The translations under genes were made by a program, and so were the position numbers. DNA of 7,125 nucleotides from Candidatus Cloacimonadota bacterium (lineage in GTDB: Bacteria > Cloacimonadota > Cloacimonadia > Cloacimonadales > TCS61): positions 1 to 7,125 of the forward strand of contig JAMOPB010000434.1 in the NCBI GenBank assembly GCA_027064945.1, read 5' to 3'. Below the pieces are notes generated by a model. The model saw nothing but the letters and a program-made list of their open reading frames with translations, was not told where the DNA came from and ran no database searches. Numbering within the stretch: the stretch's first letter is position 1; each line of letters starts with the position of its first letter. Shown here piece by piece: positions 5,444 to 7,125 of the stretch.

Positions 5444-6694
5444 ATGAAAAAATTATTATTAGTATTAGGATTAATTGCAGCTCTCACATTTGGATTGTTT
5501 GCAGAAGAAGGCACATTAAATCAAGAAGAGAAAGAACAGATCACACAAGAAATTCAGGAAGAAATAGATGATGCAATGGAAGAAATTTCTGATGCATTGG
5601 AAGAAGTTAAGGATGCTACAGGGATAGAGATAAAAATTGATTATTTGGATAATAATTCTGACAAAGCATTCATGGGTGTAACTTACACTGATCTAAGTAT
5701 GAGCAAAATGCAAAAATTAGGTTATGACAAGATGTATGGTGTCTTGATAACAGGTGTTACTTCAAATTCTGCAGCAGATTTTTTCAGATTAGCAAAAGAT
5801 GATATTATTATGCAGATAGGAAAGTATAAAGTTACCAATAGCAAAGAATTTAGTAGAATTATAAGTTACTTCAGAGCAGGAGACAAAACAGTTATCAAGA
5901 TTTTTAGACTTGGCAAAGAAATGGAAATAGATTTTGTTTTTGGTTCAAGAAATTCAATTATGAAAAAAGAAAATAATAAAATTATCTTAGTAGATAAAAA
6001 GATAAAAAAAACTTCAACTAAAGGTAAGAGAAAGCTTTCAGGCGGAACCGGCGGTGGTGGTTGGCTTCCAATTTGGTTTAATGGAGATTTTGATGATATG
6101 GATGCAGTCCTTGCCGCAAATGATTTAGATGATTTATCAACTCTTAAAATAATGGATAAATCCGGTATTTTATTGCATGGTGGTGCAGGTAAAGGAAACG
6201 TAGGAAAAAATTGGATGCTTGGTGGAATGGGTGCAGGTTATAGTTTTAGCACTTCCAGAAAAACAGATAATGGTGATACAAGAAAAATAAGCATTGATGT
6301 AGGATATTGGGGTGTAACACTCGATAAGCGTCATTCTTTCTCAAAGAAAATCACAGTTGCAGCCGGCTTTATGATAGGTGGTGCTCATCAATCTATAAAA
6401 CTAACTCAAACTGATTCTGATTTTAATTGGGATTACACCGATGAATCAGCAGTATCAAACAGTTCCATTGTTTCTATGAAGAAAAATTATATTATATTCC
6501 AACCAAAAGCTGTAGCAATGTATAGAATTCTTGACTGGTTAGCAATTCGTGCTGAAGGTGGCTACATTATGTCTCATCCATTAGAAAGCGGTTGGAAAGC
6601 CAACTTCAGTGGAAATCATTATACTGTACATGGCTCGCCAAATAGTCCTTTTGACGGGTTAACTTTTACAATAGGACCTTGGTTCGGATTTTAA
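5444..6694 (+). CDS. Secreted PDZ-domain protein with putative C-terminal outer-membrane barrel
   Basis: This 416-residue protein has a clear signal peptide (residues 1-20, cleavage after GLFA). A highly acidic helical stretch (about 21-58, rich in EE and E/D-I repeats) is likely to form a coiled coil. A PDZ domain spans about 75-166: FMGVTYTDLS, then GVLITGVTSNSAADFFRLAK, DDIIMQIGKYKV, and a final strand pair ending EIDFVFGSR. No trypsin-like protease domain precedes it, so this is not a DegP-type protease. A lysine-rich linker (about 174-198) and a glycine run (199-206) lead into a region (about 240-416) with alternating beta-strand patterns such as ISIDVGYWGVTLD and LAIRAEGGYIMS. It ends in WFGF, whose terminal Phe is typical of outer-membrane barrels recognised by the Bam machinery. 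About 170 residues would suit an 8-stranded barrel. The gene stands alone between a sigma-54 promoter and a terminator, so it is probably induced under a specific condition. An envelope scaffold or stress role is inference. Confidence 0.8.
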   Translation: MKKLLLVLGLIAALTFGLFAEEGTLNQEEKEQITQEIQEEIDDAMEEISDALEEVKDATGIEIKIDYLDNNSDKAFMGVTYTDLSMSKMQKLGYDKMYGVLITGVTSNSAADFFRLAKDDIIMQIGKYKVTNSKEFSRIISYFRAGDKTVIKIFRLGKEMEIDFVFGSRNSIMKKENNKIILVDKKIKKTSTKGKRKLSGGTGGGGWLPIWFNGDFDDMDAVLAANDLDDLSTLKIMDKSGILLHGGAGKGNVGKNWMLGGMGAGYSFSTSRKTDNGDTRKISIDVGYWGVTLDKRHSFSKKITVAAGFMIGGAHQSIKLTQTDSDFNWDYTDESAVSNSSIVSMKKNYIIFQPKAVAMYRILDWLAIRAEGGYIMSHPLESGWKANFSGNHYTVHGSPNSPFDGLTFTIGPWFGF

Positions 6695-6714
6695 AAGTTA
6701 TTAGATTTTTTATC

Positions 6715-6753
6715 AATACGGTAACTTCAGCTACTTGAGGTTGCCGTATTTCT
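6715..6753 (+). terminator. Rho-independent terminator after the PDZ-protein gene
   Basis: The arms 6715-6729 and 6736-6750 form a 15-bp stem (two G-U pairs, otherwise complementary) around a 6-nt loop GCTACT, and the 3' arm runs into TATTTCT. It begins 20 nt after the stop codon. The T-tract is short, so read-through into the next gene is possible. Confidence 0.75.
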
Positions 6754-6770
6754 AAATAAGGAAAATTTCT

Positions 6771-7125
6771 ATGTTTGGAATATTAGCAGATAAACTTGTA
6801 TTAGGATTCGTATCTTTAGGGATGTTGCTGTTTTCATCTTTTGAAGGGAATAATGCATCATTTTCAAAACCGTATCTTATTATTGAGCAAAATCATTATG
6901 AATTTTCAACATATTTGGAAAATGCTTTTGTGAATGATTTTAATGATATAATCCACTCAGGAGAAACAATTTACATAGATTTTGAATTATCTTTAATCGA
7001 GGATACGATAAACAAGAAGAAAATTAAATTTTATCATAGCGTAAAATATAATGCTATGGAAAAATCATATGAACTTTATCTTGATGAAACAAAAGAAAGT
7101 TTAGTCTTTTATCAATATGAATCTT
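6771..7125 (+). CDS. Exported hypothetical protein, DUF4390-like, C-terminus outside window
   Basis: An ATG at 6771 with AAGGA 8 nt upstream (6758-6762) opens a frame that runs 118 codons to the window end without a stop. Residues 1 to about 24 are hydrophobic (LVLGFVSLGMLLFSSF) and fit a signal peptide or anchor. The following part is predicted mainly beta, with an early helix (ENAFVNDFNDIIHSG, about 50-64), then IYIDFELSLIED, KIKFYHSVKYNAMEKSYELYL and further strands. This order of helix, IxSG turn, strand, then a Y-rich strand with H-x-V-x-Y and Y-x-L resembles the DUF4390 family of exported proteins, often found near two-component genes. I hold that assignment weakly. It follows the terminator of the PDZ gene by 17 nt, with no obvious promoter, so it may depend on partial read-through. 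Confidence 0.6.
   Translation, partial: MFGILADKLVLGFVSLGMLLFSSFEGNNASFSKPYLIIEQNHYEFSTYLENAFVNDFNDIIHSGETIYIDFELSLIEDTINKKKIKFYHSVKYNAMEKSYELYLDETKESLVFYQYES

Noticed and set aside
1..7125. CRISPR array, insertion sequence, tRNA, rRNA or phage attachment site
   Set aside because: I saw no regularly spaced repeats, transposase motifs, terminal inverted repeats or tRNA-like arms on either strand.

Overview
The window is an AT-rich bacterial segment with seven protein-coding genes, two of them cut by the window edges. Double-membrane exports (a PDZ protein with a barrel-like C-terminus ending in Phe), a sigma-54 promoter and an exported two-cluster ferredoxin suggest a Gram-negative-type anaerobe. 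A Cloacimonadota- or FCB-like lineage is a guess from composition and protein style; nothing here proves taxonomy.

Minus strand, 3552 down to 1: a tightly overlapping three-gene operon reads a CheR-type methyltransferase, a stand-alone CheB-type methylesterase domain with no receiver domain, and a large membrane sensor (dCACHE, two HAMP units, at least three PAS domains). The sensor's C-terminal output domain lies beyond base 1. The first stop and second start share one base, and the second and third genes overlap by 8 bp, so the three products are probably made together. No chemoreceptor, CheA or CheW is visible. A signalling pathway other than classical chemotaxis is therefore plausible but unproven.

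3553-3766 is a divergent intergenic region with a perfect 9-bp inverted repeat.

Plus strand, 3767-5129: a compact operon encodes a short ThiF-family adenylyltransferase, a ThiS-like sulfur carrier ending in Gly-Gly, and an exported protein with a possible OB-fold-like domain followed by a 2[4Fe-4S] ferredoxin domain. No thiG, thiH or thiC lies in view, so the sulfur-carrier pair need not serve thiamine synthesis. The codons for the sulfur carrier's terminal Gly-Gly also form the ribosome binding site of the ferredoxin gene.

Plus strand, 5130-7125: a non-coding stretch of about 310 bp carries repeated TTATCATTTT elements and a near-consensus sigma-54 promoter. This promoter reads directly into a 416-residue secreted protein with an acidic coiled-coil, a PDZ domain, a basic/glycine-rich linker and a putative C-terminal beta-barrel. 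A strong hairpin terminator follows. The window then enters a signal-peptide protein that resembles the DUF4390 layout and is truncated by the window end.
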